64,000 nucleotides of DNA from Melastoma dodecandrum (GCA_029817715.1 JARUPY010000605.1:248001-312000), one strand, 5' to 3'; positions 10,701 to 20,700 are shown, numbered from the stretch's first letter. Notes: generated by a model not told the origin, from the sequence alone. A program made the numbers and translations.

Positions 10701-12068
10701 AAGTTTAGAGACGCTAATGAGATTCTGAGAAATGTTAGGAGTGTGAAGAATTTGAGACAAATGAAGTACACCTGACTCAGTAGACAAGGACCAGTCGCCA
10801 ATGTGATGAATACCCAGTTTAGTGACGTTTCCAATTGTGACAGAGGACGTACCACGATAAGGAGAGAGGTTAGAAAGGCCAGAGATGTTGGGAGAAGTAT
10901 GATGAGTGGCTCCAGAATCTATTAGCCACTCTTCGGCTGCTGCGCTGTAGGGTAAATCTGAGGGAAGCTGAGTAGGTGAAGGAAACTGAGGCTGATAGGT
11001 GAAATGGGTCTGAGGAGGAAAGTTAGACGGCTGAGGTATCGGAGGCTGCGTATATGTGGGGTTTGGGCTGAAGGAAGAATTTAATCGGTGATAGCAAGTT
11101 AAGGTTGTATGGCCAACTTTAAAACATATTTGGCAGCGTGGTTTTGGCTTTAGGAAAGGTCTGGAAAAGGTGGGTCGCATGGGAGGTTTACCAAGAAGGC
11201 TTGTTTGATCTATCGCAGAAGAAGAAGGTGGCCAGTGGTGTTTGGCTGGTGGACGATAGGTAGGACGTGATGGCAAGGTTGTCTGTGGTCTCACAACACC
11301 CGAATCCAGAGAATGTAAGGGAGAGAAATGAACCTGAGGTAATGTGCAGTCTACCACCTGTCTCCGCTCCACTCGTAAATTAAAATTCAGCAAGAGATTC
11401 TACACCTCCTCAACCGTAGGTAGGTTGGACCCTCTGTAAATTGCCATGACAATGGCATCGTACTCAACTGGAAGGCCTTCTAGGATGTACTAGAGATAAT
11501 CTCTGTGTCCAACAGGCTCGCCGACTGCTGAAAGCTGATTATACAAGGTTTTAAGCGAGTTCAGGTATTGCTGCATAGTCTTGCCTTCCTTCCTCATTTG
11601 TTGCATCTGCATCTTCAGATTTATCACCCTTGATGGCGAGGTTGACTCATATCTGCACCGCAAGGCCTCCCAGACCTCATGTGAAGTTTTGCATCCTACC
11701 ACCATACTCAGAGGCTCGGATGTGAGAGATGAGAAAAGAAGACTCATTACCGCCTTATCGGTCCTTTACCAGAGACCATAATCTGGGTTTTGTAAGACAT
11801 TCTCGCTGTCTAAGAATGGTTCCGTAGAGGAGGTCAACCCATAAATGTAATCATCAAAGCCGGCTGCTGTAATTGCTGCAATAATTTGGCCCTTCCACGG
11901 CAGATAATTACCATCATCGAGCTTTACCAAAGACGCAAAAACACCAGATGAGAGCTGTAAAGGTGAGGGGTTGGAATAGGGGTTGTGTTCTGAAACTCCA
12001 GACCCAGAAGATGGAATCTGAGCAGCAGAACCCGGTGTCATCAGAGTGTTGCCAAGGTGATCTCCCAT
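7704..12068 (-). pseudogene. Copia gag-pol polyprotein with stops and frameshifts
   Basis: ATG at 12068. Gag core (to about 11400) is interrupted by in-frame stops after YGLW, after HRDYL and after TVEEV. Then come a CCHC knuckle (CQICFKVGHTTLTC), protease active site IDSGATHH, a stop after VDKSK, integrase HHCC (HSSLGNPSS, FCQTC), a frameshift near 10280, the D-D-E core (VDDATKYS, RSDWGGEF, PQQNGRVERKNR), and a frameshift near 9660. RT (KARLVAKGFHQT, a stop before KKALYGLKQSPRAWY, YVDDI at about 8680) and RNase H (DADWVGCPDDRKSTSG, STEAEYRA) follow. A frameshift near 7990 precedes the last segment (EIDFHFVREKV, DMLTK). Five or more disabling lesions are seen directly. About 150 bp between pol and the purine tract contain a short frame of unknown meaning. 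Confidence 0.93.
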
Positions 12069-12103
12069 GGTGCTTCCCGCTTCATTGTATGAAGGTGTTA
12101 GCC

Positions 12104-12121
12104 GTCAAGGCTCTGATACCA
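12104..12121 (-). other. Primer-binding site (tRNA-iMet type)
   Basis: TGGTATCAGAGCCTTGAC on the minus strand, abutting the 5' LTR. The first 12 bases are the usual plant Copia site complementary to the 3' end of initiator methionine tRNA. Confidence 0.9.
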
Positions 12122-12542
12122 TGAAGAAGTTTATAGAAAGGTTTTGTAGAGATTAGGACGAAGACGAGCTGAAGAAGAAGAAGAAAAAAGCTAAAGACGT
12201 AGAAGAATGCAGAGAAGAAGAAGAAGGAGAGAGAGAAAGAGAAGAAACGTTTTTTTTTCCTTATCTTTCTGTTTGTGCTACAGAACCCATTATATAGCCA
12301 ACTAGCTGCACTCTCTCCTATATACCAGACAACGTGGTCTGCCTAACAGACGCATTACAAACATCTAACAACCATCTGCAGATTTAACAAAATCATCCTC
12401 GTCTGTTTTAGTGCCACTGGGCTTGTCTCCGCAGCCTCTATGCCCAGGTTCTGTAGTTGGCCAGATTCTATAGACTTTGTTTCTCCTTCTCCTTGGGCTC
12501 CATCAACTAAATGGGCTTCATCCACTGAGTTACTTTCCAACA
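12122..12542 (-). repeat. 5' LTR of the Copia element
   Basis: 421 bp, starting TGTTGG and ending TTCA. It has a TATA box near 12284-12297 and drives leftward transcription of gag-pol. The long open frame across its right half is a chance frame also present in the other LTR. Confidence 0.92.
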
Positions 12543-12547
12543 CTTTC

Positions 12548-12644
12548 AAGCCTCCCCATTCTTCTGAAGGTTCTTGTAGATGTTTTGCAATAACGTCTTT
12601 CATGCCTTGAAGGTTGAATTCTTGATCATTGTCTTTCTCCACGA
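12548..12644 (-). other. Open frame interrupted by the Copia insertion
   Basis: Reading leftward, a frame with VEKDNDQEFNLQGMKDVIA and HLQEPSEEWGGLK runs into the target duplication. If the element is removed, the frame continues across the junction as ELEFILE and stops at about 7095. The frame is closed by a stop 12 codons upstream of VEKD, so it is at best a terminal exon piece. Family not recognised. Confidence 0.35.
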
Positions 12645-12659
12645 GTTGCGGCACTTTGC

Positions 12660-13303
12660 CATAGGCACGTCACGTCGACTAGGGTGATCGATAGTGTGCT
12701 ATTAGGCATAAAAAAGCAATTTACTGATGGGTTCCACAAGGATAATAGAGCATGATTGGACAAGGATTGCATCTCATCGGTTCGACTGACATCTGAATGA
12801 CAGTCGACTGAGGTAACGGGTAGTCTAAAGTGTGAAATGTTTACTCGTAGGGAGAGTCTTGAATTGGGATTGTGAAGGTTCTTTGGGTTGATTTCACGAA
12901 GCTTGTGGAGGAAGAAGGAGATGATGAACAATGCTTAGGGTTTGAAAGAAAGGGCGTGAAGAGAAAAATGATGTTTTGGACCTCTCGTTTGATTTAAAAA
13001 ATGGAAAGGGAAGGGGAAAATATTTACATAGTAAACTTATTTTTAGCCTATAGGTTTAACCCCATTAATCGTTGCCATGATCGATTATGAGTAGTGCATC
13101 GAGTCTACAGATGTACAAACCATTTTAGTCGAAGGTCAAAGCTGAATGGGCGAAGGCCTATACGATCAACGGTTGAAGGTCGGCAATCAATGGTCGATGA
13201 TCGAAAGTCGATAGTTGAATTGCTGCGCTTGCGCAGTTTACTCGGACATATAAAGTAAAGTAGGAAGGCAAACTGGTCTCACCAAGCGCGATCTCGGCGG
13301 AGA
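12660..13303. other. Intergenic, no gene seen
   Basis: No recognisable coding region. Positions 13080-13240 hold a degenerate run of TCGA-rich motifs (variants of GATCGAAAGTCGATAG and CAACGGTTGAAGGTCGG) that looks like decayed repeat DNA. Confidence 0.4.
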
Positions 13304-13711
13304 TTAATAGTTGTCATCAAACTCGTAGATTTCGTATCTGATCCGACAGTCGACAAGCACTGTCTTTGCTCCGTTGTTATTCGGGCAATGCTCTCGCATC
13401 TTAGCTAAAGCGACTTTGAGACAAGAAGTACATTCATCCTGGTAGAGTTCACCGTTGCACGCTCCATGCAAGTAACATCCGTAGTTTCCCGTGTTATAGA
13501 CGTTGTAATTGTAGTCGTGACCTGCGGTACCAGTGACCACCTTGTCGAGACCACCTCTTAAGCAGGTGTCGTAAAACTCTTTGAAGGGGAAAGGATTATC
13601 TGCCCTGATCTCTTGGCGGACCACGTCTGTAAAAATTGGTCCCCCTCCGGATGCGTGTCCCAAGAGAGCACACAACGCAATAGCAGCAACGATCCTTGCA
13701 GAAGAAATCAT
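13304..13711 (-). CDS. Ginkbilobin-2-like secreted cysteine-rich protein (Gnk2/DUF26)
   Basis: 135 residues, intact, single exon. Signal peptide MISSARIVAAIALCALLGHA, then a single Gnk2 domain with GCYLHGACNGELYQDECTSC (C-X8-C-X2-C) and the closing VDCRIRYEIYEFDDNY. It differs from the copy at 5624-6040 in most surface positions but keeps the cysteines and the tail. Members of this family act in the apoplast as mannose-binding antifungal proteins; function here is inferred. The ATG at 13711 is the only one giving a leader. A TATA box lies about 80 bp upstream. The same leader start (MISSARIVA) is found in the broken copy at 15.3 kb, so these two are close paralogues. Confidence 0.87.
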   Translation of the reverse strand: MISSARIVAAIALCALLGHASGGGPIFTDVVRQEIRADNPFPFKEFYDTCLRGGLDKVVTGTAGHDYNYNVYNTGNYGCYLHGACNGELYQDECTSCLKVALAKMREHCPNNNGAKTVLVDCRIRYEIYEFDDNY

Positions 13712-13785
13712 CTTTCCTTCTTCTTTTCCTTCCGTAAAATGTTATCTTTTCAGATGGCGATTGTTCATCCCTCTAGTTCCGGGGC

Positions 13786-13798
13786 TTTTTATACACAC
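13786..13798 (-). promoter_or_regulatory. TATA box of the Gnk2 gene at 13.3 kb
   Basis: GTGTATAAAAAGC on the minus strand, 75-87 bp upstream of the ATG at 13711. Spacing fits a short leader. Confidence 0.5.
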
Positions 13799-14304
13799 AA
13801 ATTTCGAACATGAATAGCTTAATGTTTTCATTTTTCGCCTCAGCCGTGACATTGTTTTCAGACGATAGTCGCGTGTCTTTACATGATATCACATGCATTG
13901 TAATCTATGTCATTAAAAAAGGGTATCTAAACCTGCCGAATGGTTTCCTCGTCTGATTCAAATACAGTCGTAGTCGTCGTCCTCTTCCCATTTTAGTCCA
14001 GGCGGCTACAACGAAATGTGAGGTTCCTGGTCCTTGGTTACTACGTCTAGGAGCGTATTAATATATCACGTATTACTATGTCGTGTTCATCCAACAAGTT
14101 TGTCTTCCGAATTGTTCTTCTTTCTAGTGGTGCCTTCTGATAATAACTAATGATATTTTGTCCTTTTTCATTTCAAAATTCGAAACTTATAGCGGCCGAA
14201 TGAATCAATGCCTATAAACAAAAATTGTTTCACAGATAGAAATTGTTTCTATTACTTTGAGTAGTACACAAGCTTAAAATTTTATGTTATTTGCTTGCGG
14301 ACGA

Positions 14305-14470
14305 AAAACGTCACGATATAATGGGAATTGAAAGGGTTGAAGAAATATGGTCGCCAAGACTTTCAAACAGACAGTAATGTAAAGAACAAAAATACGTGAG
14401 TTGGAAAACAGAGTACAAGGAGACAACCAAGCAGCCCTTCGGGGTGTTTTTACAGGACTATTAGAGAAAT
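14305..14470 (-). repeat. LTR remnant, copy C (inverted)
   Basis: Reverse-complement match to the 3' block of the repeat at 41060-41560 (ACCCCGAAGGGCTGCTTGGT, TTGTACTCTGTTTTCC, TATTTTTGTTCTTTAC). It continues into TTGAAAGTCTTGGCGACC and the TTCAACCCTTT block. The same composite is found at 15100-15245, about 820 bp away in the same orientation. These may be LTR ends or LTR/internal junctions of one decayed element. Confidence 0.6.
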
Positions 14471-15099
14471 TCCTAAAGATTGCCTAGAGATTCTACCCTA
14501 AAACTAACATAAAGATAAAGTATCTAATGTGTTGTTGATGTCTTAATATTCTTGCCTTCTATTTATAGTGAATCTTCGGTTATTCTTTATCCTTCAATTT
14601 CTACTTTGGCAGTATCTTCAATTTATGTACGTTTTCATTAGGATCTTTTACCTGTAAAATCTTATCTTTAAGATTAGATTTTCTCGACTAATTTTAGATC
14701 ACTTTCGATCGACTGGATCTTCGAAGCATTACACATCAACTGATTTTTCGTGACTATTTGTCGGGTTTCAATAAAAACTTGCAGAGAGTTACATATTTTT
14801 TGATCACTCTCGACAGTAACTTGTGGAGTTTCCATATGAACATAGTAAGGACTGTCAAACGCAAAGTCCTCAAATGCAAAGTTTTAAATTCCCGACAAAT
14901 ACTTTATAACCGTTCCGTTATATTATGGAGGACAATTTTCATAGTTATTCGCGCATCTGACTCTTGGAGGGCTATTTTTCAAGCCTCATCAGCGTCGAAC
15001 GATCGAGCAAACCCTTTGTCGTAGAAGAAATCATCGTCCCAGTCACTGCACCAAAAACGTGTTGACATTTCGCATATTCACACGAAACTTGTTCCCGGC
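14471..15099 (-). repeat. Probable internal region of a decayed LTR element
   Basis: Lies between two direct copies of an LTR-like block. On the minus strand it contains CACGTTTTTGGTGCAGTGAC and TGGGACGATGATTTC at about 15025-15055, resembling the sequence that follows the primer site in many plant LTR elements. No gag or pol coding was recognised. Confidence 0.4.
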
Positions 15100-15245
15100 T
15101 CTCACTATGATCGCCAAAAACGTGTTTCCGGGCGATATAATGAGGACTAAAAGGGTTGAAGGAATGTGTTCGCCAAGACTTTCAAACAGACAATGTAAAG
15201 AACAAAAATACAACAGCTTTCGGGGTCTTTAAATGATTGTCGTGT
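15100..15245 (-). repeat. LTR remnant, copy D (inverted)
   Basis: Second direct copy of the 14305-14470 block: AAGGGTTGAAGGAATGTG, TTCGCCAAGACTTTCAAACA, CAATGTAAAGAACAAAAATA, then CTTTCGGGGTCTTTAAATGA. It abuts the truncated Gnk2 copy on its right, so an LTR insertion or recombination probably truncated that gene. Confidence 0.55.
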
Positions 15246-15290
15246 GTTTTTACGAGAGTTAAACCGTTGCACGCTCGGTTAACGGGAGAG

Positions 15291-15503
15291 TTAACCGTTG
15301 CACGCTCCGTGCAAGTAACATTCAAAGACTCCGCCGGAAGGTTTTGCGACTTGGTAATTGTAATCGGGATGGGTTGTACCAGTGGCCACCTCTTCGAGAT
15401 GATCCTGTAAGCAAGAGTCGGAAAAATCCTTGAAGAAGAAAGGATAATCATCTGAGTTGCAATGTCAGAGGACTGTGGCAACGATCCTCGCGGAAGAAAT
15501 CAT
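15291..15503 (-). pseudogene. Gnk2-domain gene, truncated
   Basis: Starts ATG with MISSARIVATVL as in the gene at 13.3 kb. A stop follows the leader, and most of the leader and N-terminus is missing. It resumes in frame with a Gnk2 middle (FFFKDFSDSCLQDHLEEV, TTHPDYNYQVAKPSG, CYLHGACNG). Coding similarity stops right after the first cysteine of the signature, where LTR-like DNA begins. A tandem duplicate of about 20 bp (variants of AGTTAACCGTTGCACGCTC, at 15258 and 15289) sits at the junction. The 3' half of the domain is absent. Confidence 0.75.
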
Positions 15504-15554
15504 CTACTCTATATACCAATTAGTTAGAAATAGTCCGTTTTGACTTATATACTA

Positions 15555-15720
15555 GCGGTTTGTTTTAGAAACGCATCCACCCACGTAAAAAGAATCGAAA
15601 AAAAATCTTAAAAACGAATTTTTTTGTTGAATGCTCACTCTTGTATAGAATTTCCAAACTAGGAATTTTATTTATATTTCTTTAGCGTTGTTTTAGAAAC
15701 GTAGGCACCCACGAAGACAA
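15555..15720. repeat. Short direct repeat pair
   Basis: TTGTTTTAGAAACG followed by a CACCCACG motif occurs near 15558-15586 and again near 15688-15714, about 130 bp apart, around an AT-rich stretch. Origin unknown; possibly the edge of a small insertion. Confidence 0.4.
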
Positions 15721-15805
15721 GGATAGCTTACCCGTTTATTTTGACATATAAAGTAAAGTAGGACGTCAAAGTGGTCTCATCAGGCGAGGCGCAAGCTTGG
15801 CGAGT

Positions 15806-16135
15806 TTAATAGTTGTTATAGAACGGGTAAGTTTCGTATCTGATCCTACAGTCGATAAGCGTTGTCCTAGCTCCGATGCTATCCTTAACAATGATCCAGC
15901 GTCTTATCCGAAGCGATTTGGAGACAAGAAGTACATTCATCCTCATCGAGTTCACCGTTGCATGCGCCGTGCCGGTAACATCCGAAGCGCTTCATGTAAG
16001 GTTTTTGGCAGTTGTAATTGTATTGGTGATGGGCTGTACCGTTGACCACTTCGTCGAGACAATCGCGTAAGCATAAGCGGTAAAAAGCTTTGAAGGAAGA
16101 ATGATCTGGGTTGCAACCTTGGTGGACCACGTCTG
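15806..16135 (-). pseudogene. Gnk2-domain fragment fused to Mutator transposase sequence
   Basis: From about 16135 leftward the frame matches the Gnk2 domain (FKAFYRLCLRDCLDEVVNG, then GCYRHGACNGELDEDECTSC). A frameshift near 15885 separates it from the end of the domain (TTLIDCRIRYETYPFYNNY, stop at 15806). No leader peptide is present. Upstream, the same open frame continues without a stop into a Mutator-type DNA-binding domain. Seen: an in-frame junction of two unrelated families. Inference: gene capture by, or insertion of, a Mutator-like element, later disabled by the frameshift. Confidence 0.75.
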
Positions 16136-16545
16136 GCTTCCATCTCCTACTATCGGCTCTAACCTTATGGACATTACTTCCGTTTAATATGGCATAATTT
16201 TGGATTGCTTCCTGAAATTGTTCAAGTGTTTCCTTCATGTGAAGCAAGAACGGCCCCGTCCTCACTGTCGCCCCCCCTGGCTCAGCTTCTAATTCTGCAA
16301 ACTCAGATTTCAATGTTCACTTCTCTATTTATTTCTTCACCTTCCTCGTTAATAATATTTTTCAACTGATTCATCATCAACTTCCACCTCTTCCTCTATC
16401 TCAAGATCATTATCGATTTTTTCATCCCCTTCAATGTAAAAATCAACACACTTCGTTTCCAATAAGAAAGCCACTAAGTCACTATCAGCCAGCCATTCAC
16501 TTCCCCGACTGCTATCAATTTTCGGCAATTGATTATGGGGAGAAA
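16136..16545 (-). mobile_element. Mutator-like transposase N-terminal fragment
   Basis: The minus strand has an acidic N-terminal segment (SEWLADSDLVAFLLETKCVD, then a DLEIEEEVEVDDESVE run) followed, after stops, by FQEAIQNYAILNGSNVHKVR. The latter is the pattern of the Mutator transposase DNA-binding domain (F..aI..Yai..g..v..vk.d..R). Zinc finger, MULE transposase core and SWIM domain are missing. It runs directly into the Gnk2 fragment. Terminal inverted repeats were not identified. Confidence 0.65.
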
Positions 16546-16569
16546 TTTAAGAAGCAGCTCGGGAAGATG

Positions 16570-16910
16570 ATGGCACTGAATGGAATCATCCTCTGGGAAG
16601 GAACGAGGTTGACGCTTATCAAGAACATGAACACATGGAGAGTGCCGTTGGAACGACAGTTGGGTTCATCAGTTCAGTGGATGTTCCTGATGGAGTACTA
16701 CTAATCGTGAAATTCGACTTGGGAAAGGAACTCTGTGATTCCGCTGGAGACCTGGTGTGTCATGGAAGGAGATAATGTGGTGGCTTGTCGGAAGCAGATA
16801 CCACTTTTGTTGTCATGGGCTCCGAGCATCCACAAATGCCAGAGGATGACTCTTGATAGACTTCACACAGATCTGTCAGAGGCTTTCGGATATGGTGCTC
16901 GAGTTTTATG
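16570..16910 (+). pseudogene. PIF1-type helicase C-terminal fragment
   Basis: Three frames together give the C-terminal part of a PIF1-family 5'-3' DNA helicase: TRLTLIKNMNTWR, then after a frameshift TVGFISSVDVPDGVLLIVKF, and after another WAPSIHKCQRMTLDRLHTD with SEAFGYG. The SIHKCQGMTLD helicase motif is intact apart from G to R. The preceding domains are absent. It may come from a host PIF1 gene or a Helitron; nothing here decides between them. It is transcribed away from the Mutator fragment. Confidence 0.7.
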
Positions 16911-17037
16911 ACAACTAACTAACAGAAAACAAGAAAAATCCGAAACCATTAGCGAAACAGTTTTGGACAGGGACAATGGCATAGCCTGTGCCCTCTGACG
17001 AATCAGATTGGGAACCGGGAAGCCACGACCTATGGTC

Positions 17038-17090
17038 CATTTTCCATTTTCGTTTCCTATTTTCGAAAATAGAAAACGAAAACGGAAAAT
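17038..17090. repeat. Near-perfect palindrome, AT-rich
   Basis: Arms of about 26 bp (CCATTTTCGTTTCCTATTTT against AAAATAGAAAACGAAAACGG) meet at TTCGAA with only a few mismatches, enough to form a long hairpin. A related GAAATGAAAATAGGAAACG follows at 17163-17181. It resembles the core of a foldback or MITE element. Confidence 0.55.
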
Positions 17091-17786
17091 CAAAAAACCG
17101 TTTTCATCTTAAAATTAAGAAAAATGTTCTTTAGTAACAAACATATTTTCTTATTTTCGTAGGAAATGAAAATAGGAAACGGACACGGTTTCCTCTTACC
17201 AAACATTTTTCTCTATAAGAGTTTCTTCTTTCAGGCCAGAGAAGCGACACCACCGTGGTGATTGCATCTTTGCATGAAACCAAACATCCATCAACTGCTG
17301 ATATACGTAACAAGAGTAATTTTGCCCCAGCATGTACAGATTATGATCGTCTTGCAATTCTCTACATTGACATGTTGGGGAATAACAAAACTTGGATCTA
17401 CAGGACTTTACAAATGCAATCAACATAAAGTTGCAGGAAAGAATGTCAACAGCATTTCGGTTAAGTCTATGCAAGAGCTGGAAACGAGTGGAACTCCAAA
17501 GATGCTTGAGATCAGTACGCCCAGCAGACTTTGGATGGAATCCAAAAGACAGCGGACCATAAAAAAAGAAGTATCAAGTTACCAGCCAATGTTTTCTCGA
17601 TCACAAGATCTGCAGATTCAAGCACGTAGATCTTGCTCCAAATACTAGAGTAATATGTCTTCCCACTTCGTTGTGACCCCGACATTGAACGGAGAATAGC
17701 ACGGAGACAACATCGACATACTTCATTCGCAAATCCCAGCGGAGCCAAATCAGGACTCTGAAAGGGTACTTGTGAGCACTATATGC
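17091..17786. other. Intergenic / 3' flank of the kinase gene
   Basis: Open frames exist on both strands but no family was recognised. Part is likely the 3' UTR of the kinase gene ending at 17787. Confidence 0.35.
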
Positions 17787-20700
17787 TTAGATGGTGTTCG
17801 AGCGCGAGGAACGCATGCTTGGATTTAAACGGTCTCTTTTGAAGATGAACCCAAGACTTTCAAAACATTTGAATGGTCTCTGCATCAAATAAAAAAATGT
17901 GGAGTTAAACAAACAAACCATGAATGAACTCACAAAATTACTTGTCCCTAATTCAGGGTTTAGGTTTTAGCTGAATTTTCAAAATTGATTTATAAACAAA
18001 ACAGGTTTCACCCTACCTAGTGCACCTACCAACTTCTAAGGACTCATGGAGATCTAGAAGAGTAATCACAACCAAATGATCTATGTAAGTGTGCTACAAC
18101 ATGAAAGGGATAAGTGCACATGCCCGAGCGAGAGAGAGGAAGAGATAGACCTTCCAATTCTGATAACGAGAAAGAAGTTCATGAATATGATCCAGCCTTC
18201 TGATGATGTGGCTGAACGTTGGTCTCTTGTAGGGCTCCTCTTGCCAACATTCTTCTATTAACCTAACATAATAAGATTACAATGTATGAAAACCCTATGA
18301 TGATTTCTCTGAAAGGTCGGGTAAAGAAAGGACATAAGATGGCTCTGAAGCATGTACTAGTACCAATCACTTTTTATTGGAAAAACAGCACATATATTAC
18401 TGAATATCCTAATAAGCACTCCGCTTGCTCTTACTCTTTTAAGCCATAAGCATAACGTTTTGATGGAGCTTTGAATGGTGGACGTTCATTTGCAACATAA
18501 GCTTTGGGAACTTCATACTCTGGTCTTGAAGAGAATGGTACAGAGCCTTCAATCATCTAAGCAGAAAAAACCAGATGAGTGATCTTGTTGAATACGTTTG
18601 AATCTGAACCTTTTCACCAAACAGGAAATCATTTTGACCAATCTTTTGACAAATGATAACCCGACGAGAAAAGCACTCAATTGTGGCTCAAAGATGCAAG
18701 TAATTTTGGACCCCTTAGGGAGAGTGTCATTTACCTCCTGTAATATTAAAGCAAATGAAAACACGTCCACCTTTGTATCATACTCTTCATTCCTATAGAC
18801 CTCCGGAGCCACATATCGCCCTAGCATTAGAAATTTGTCAGTCTACAGAAACACGGAAACTATTCCGAGGCAAAATTGTTCAACAATATTCTTGTAAATG
18901 AATTAGAACGAGGCTTTCTTAACATTTCCGGTATGTAAAACGAACAGCCAAAAAGGGAGTTTAACATAAATGGAAGCTCACTGCAACTGATAAATTCAAG
19001 ATGATAGTTGGTGTCCATTACATAAAGATATAGGAAGTTACACAAGCCATAATGAAAGAATTAAACCACAAGGAAGAGCGTACAAGAAGTGTCTTGACTT
19101 GACACCGGAATGTCCTCTTTCACAGTTTTTGCAACTTTAAGTAGCTTGCTGACTCCAAAGTCTGCAACTTTTAGATGTCCCGAATCATCCCGCAATATAT
19201 TTCTGTTGTCTTGTTCAAGAAGAAACAAAAGAATTCCACAATTTTAAGTCATACCAAAACACGACCATATAAGCTACTTGGTGGGCGGGCCCAACCCGAT
19301 GTGGGACTTTTCCATGCATTAGTAACAATGTTACTTTTTCAAATACATCTCCATTACATTCCAATTTGCTTAGGCCAGTTCATCAAAACACACGCAAGGA
19401 AATGTATCGTGGGCATAAGCTAGGAAAACAAACGAGCACTTTTTGCAAAAGATATGAGATGAGAACATACGAAGGTTCAAGATCTCGATGTACTATCACT
19501 TCAGGTTTATGCTCATGCAGGTAATTCATTCCCCTGCCAAAAGAAAGTGAAATCAGTGCACCATCATACACTTCCCATATGAATCCATCCAATGAAAAAC
19601 CCGGTCCAAGCTTCCGTAAAAAAATATGAACAACTGGATAAATAAATGACCGTAGAATCTCAACTCCCCCAGATCTAACAAGCGCCATAATGATATTACT
19701 GCTCATGAAACCAATGACAGTAAAGTGGACGATGGTTAAACAGCAAATTCTATTTATCTCAGTCCGTACATTTTCTAGACTCAACATAAAATTGATGAGC
19801 GGCATCTATGAGGAAAAGGACCCAAACAATAGGCCTAACCTCGCAATGTCAAGTGCAAATTTCACAGCTTTAATAGGCTTCAATGGACCTTTTCGCTTCA
19901 AATATGCACGTAGATCTCCCTAAAATAAGAACAGAGAAAAAAAGTAAATACTATATTATACAATGCGTAATTACAAACTTCCCCAAAAAACCAATGAAAA
20001 ATATTAAATTCCATGCTTTCCAGATTATAGAAGGATCTCACGCATAAAGGACAACATAGCATTTTGAACATTCTTAAGTTGCATTTTAATTTTGGATAGA
20101 TTCCATGTTTTGTGCAATACAGTAATTTCATTTCTTGTTGCGCTAAACAATAACAGAAAGATCAGTTAATTAGTAAGATGAAAAATATTTAAAAGTACCC
20201 TTTCCTATTATTTTTTCCAGGAAATGGATGAGGCATTACCTTTGGCAGATACTCGGTGACAATCATCATTGGACTACGCTGTGTTACAGCTCCTAAAAAT
20301 TGCACAATATTTGGATGGCGTAACTTTTGAAGCAGAGCAAGCTCATCCCTGAATGCATTTCTGACAAATTTTACATCATCAAAACAACTGTCAACCCTGA
20401 GACAGGATATAACCTTAACAATTGATACCGCTTACATCTTATCCTCCTCAGTGAACACCTCCTCACCAAGAATTTTAACTGCAACTTGAATCCCACGCCA
20501 AACCGCACTGCAGAAGGTACCCTACCGATTGTTTTATACAAACCACAGTTCAAAAACAGTTTGAAGTAAAACATCAAGCAAAATTTCACTGCAAAAACAG
20601 CACGCAACCCACTTGCCTTAGTAATGTTGACACTATCTGAAAAATCAAGCTCATTGGGATTAATTTCATATTCAGGCACTTCTCTGGCATTCTGGACATG

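Larger units (their letters stand above)
7116..12542 (-). mobile_element. Complete Ty1/Copia LTR retrotransposon, inactive
   Basis: A 5.4-kb element in minus orientation. Both ends are supported: LTRs at 12122-12542 (5') and 7116-7555 (3') begin TGTTGGAAAG (TATTGG in the 3' copy) and end CTTCTTCA, and 5-bp duplications CTTTC flank it at 7111-7115 and 12543-12547. A primer-binding site complementary to initiator tRNA-Met adjoins the 5' LTR and a purine tract (CGGGGAAG) precedes the 3' LTR. Domain order gag, zinc knuckle, protease, integrase, RT, RNase H is that of Copia. Multiple stops and frameshifts make it non-autonomous now. Lineage (possibly Ale) is a guess. Confidence 0.95.

Noticed and set aside
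13080..13240. Possible tandem or CRISPR-like array
   Set aside because: Motifs are irregular in length and sequence with no constant spacer; plant nuclear DNA, so best read as decayed repeat.
17196..17648. Overlapping open frames on both strands downstream of the kinase gene
   Set aside because: No domain, no consistent splice pattern; probably 3' UTR or spacer.
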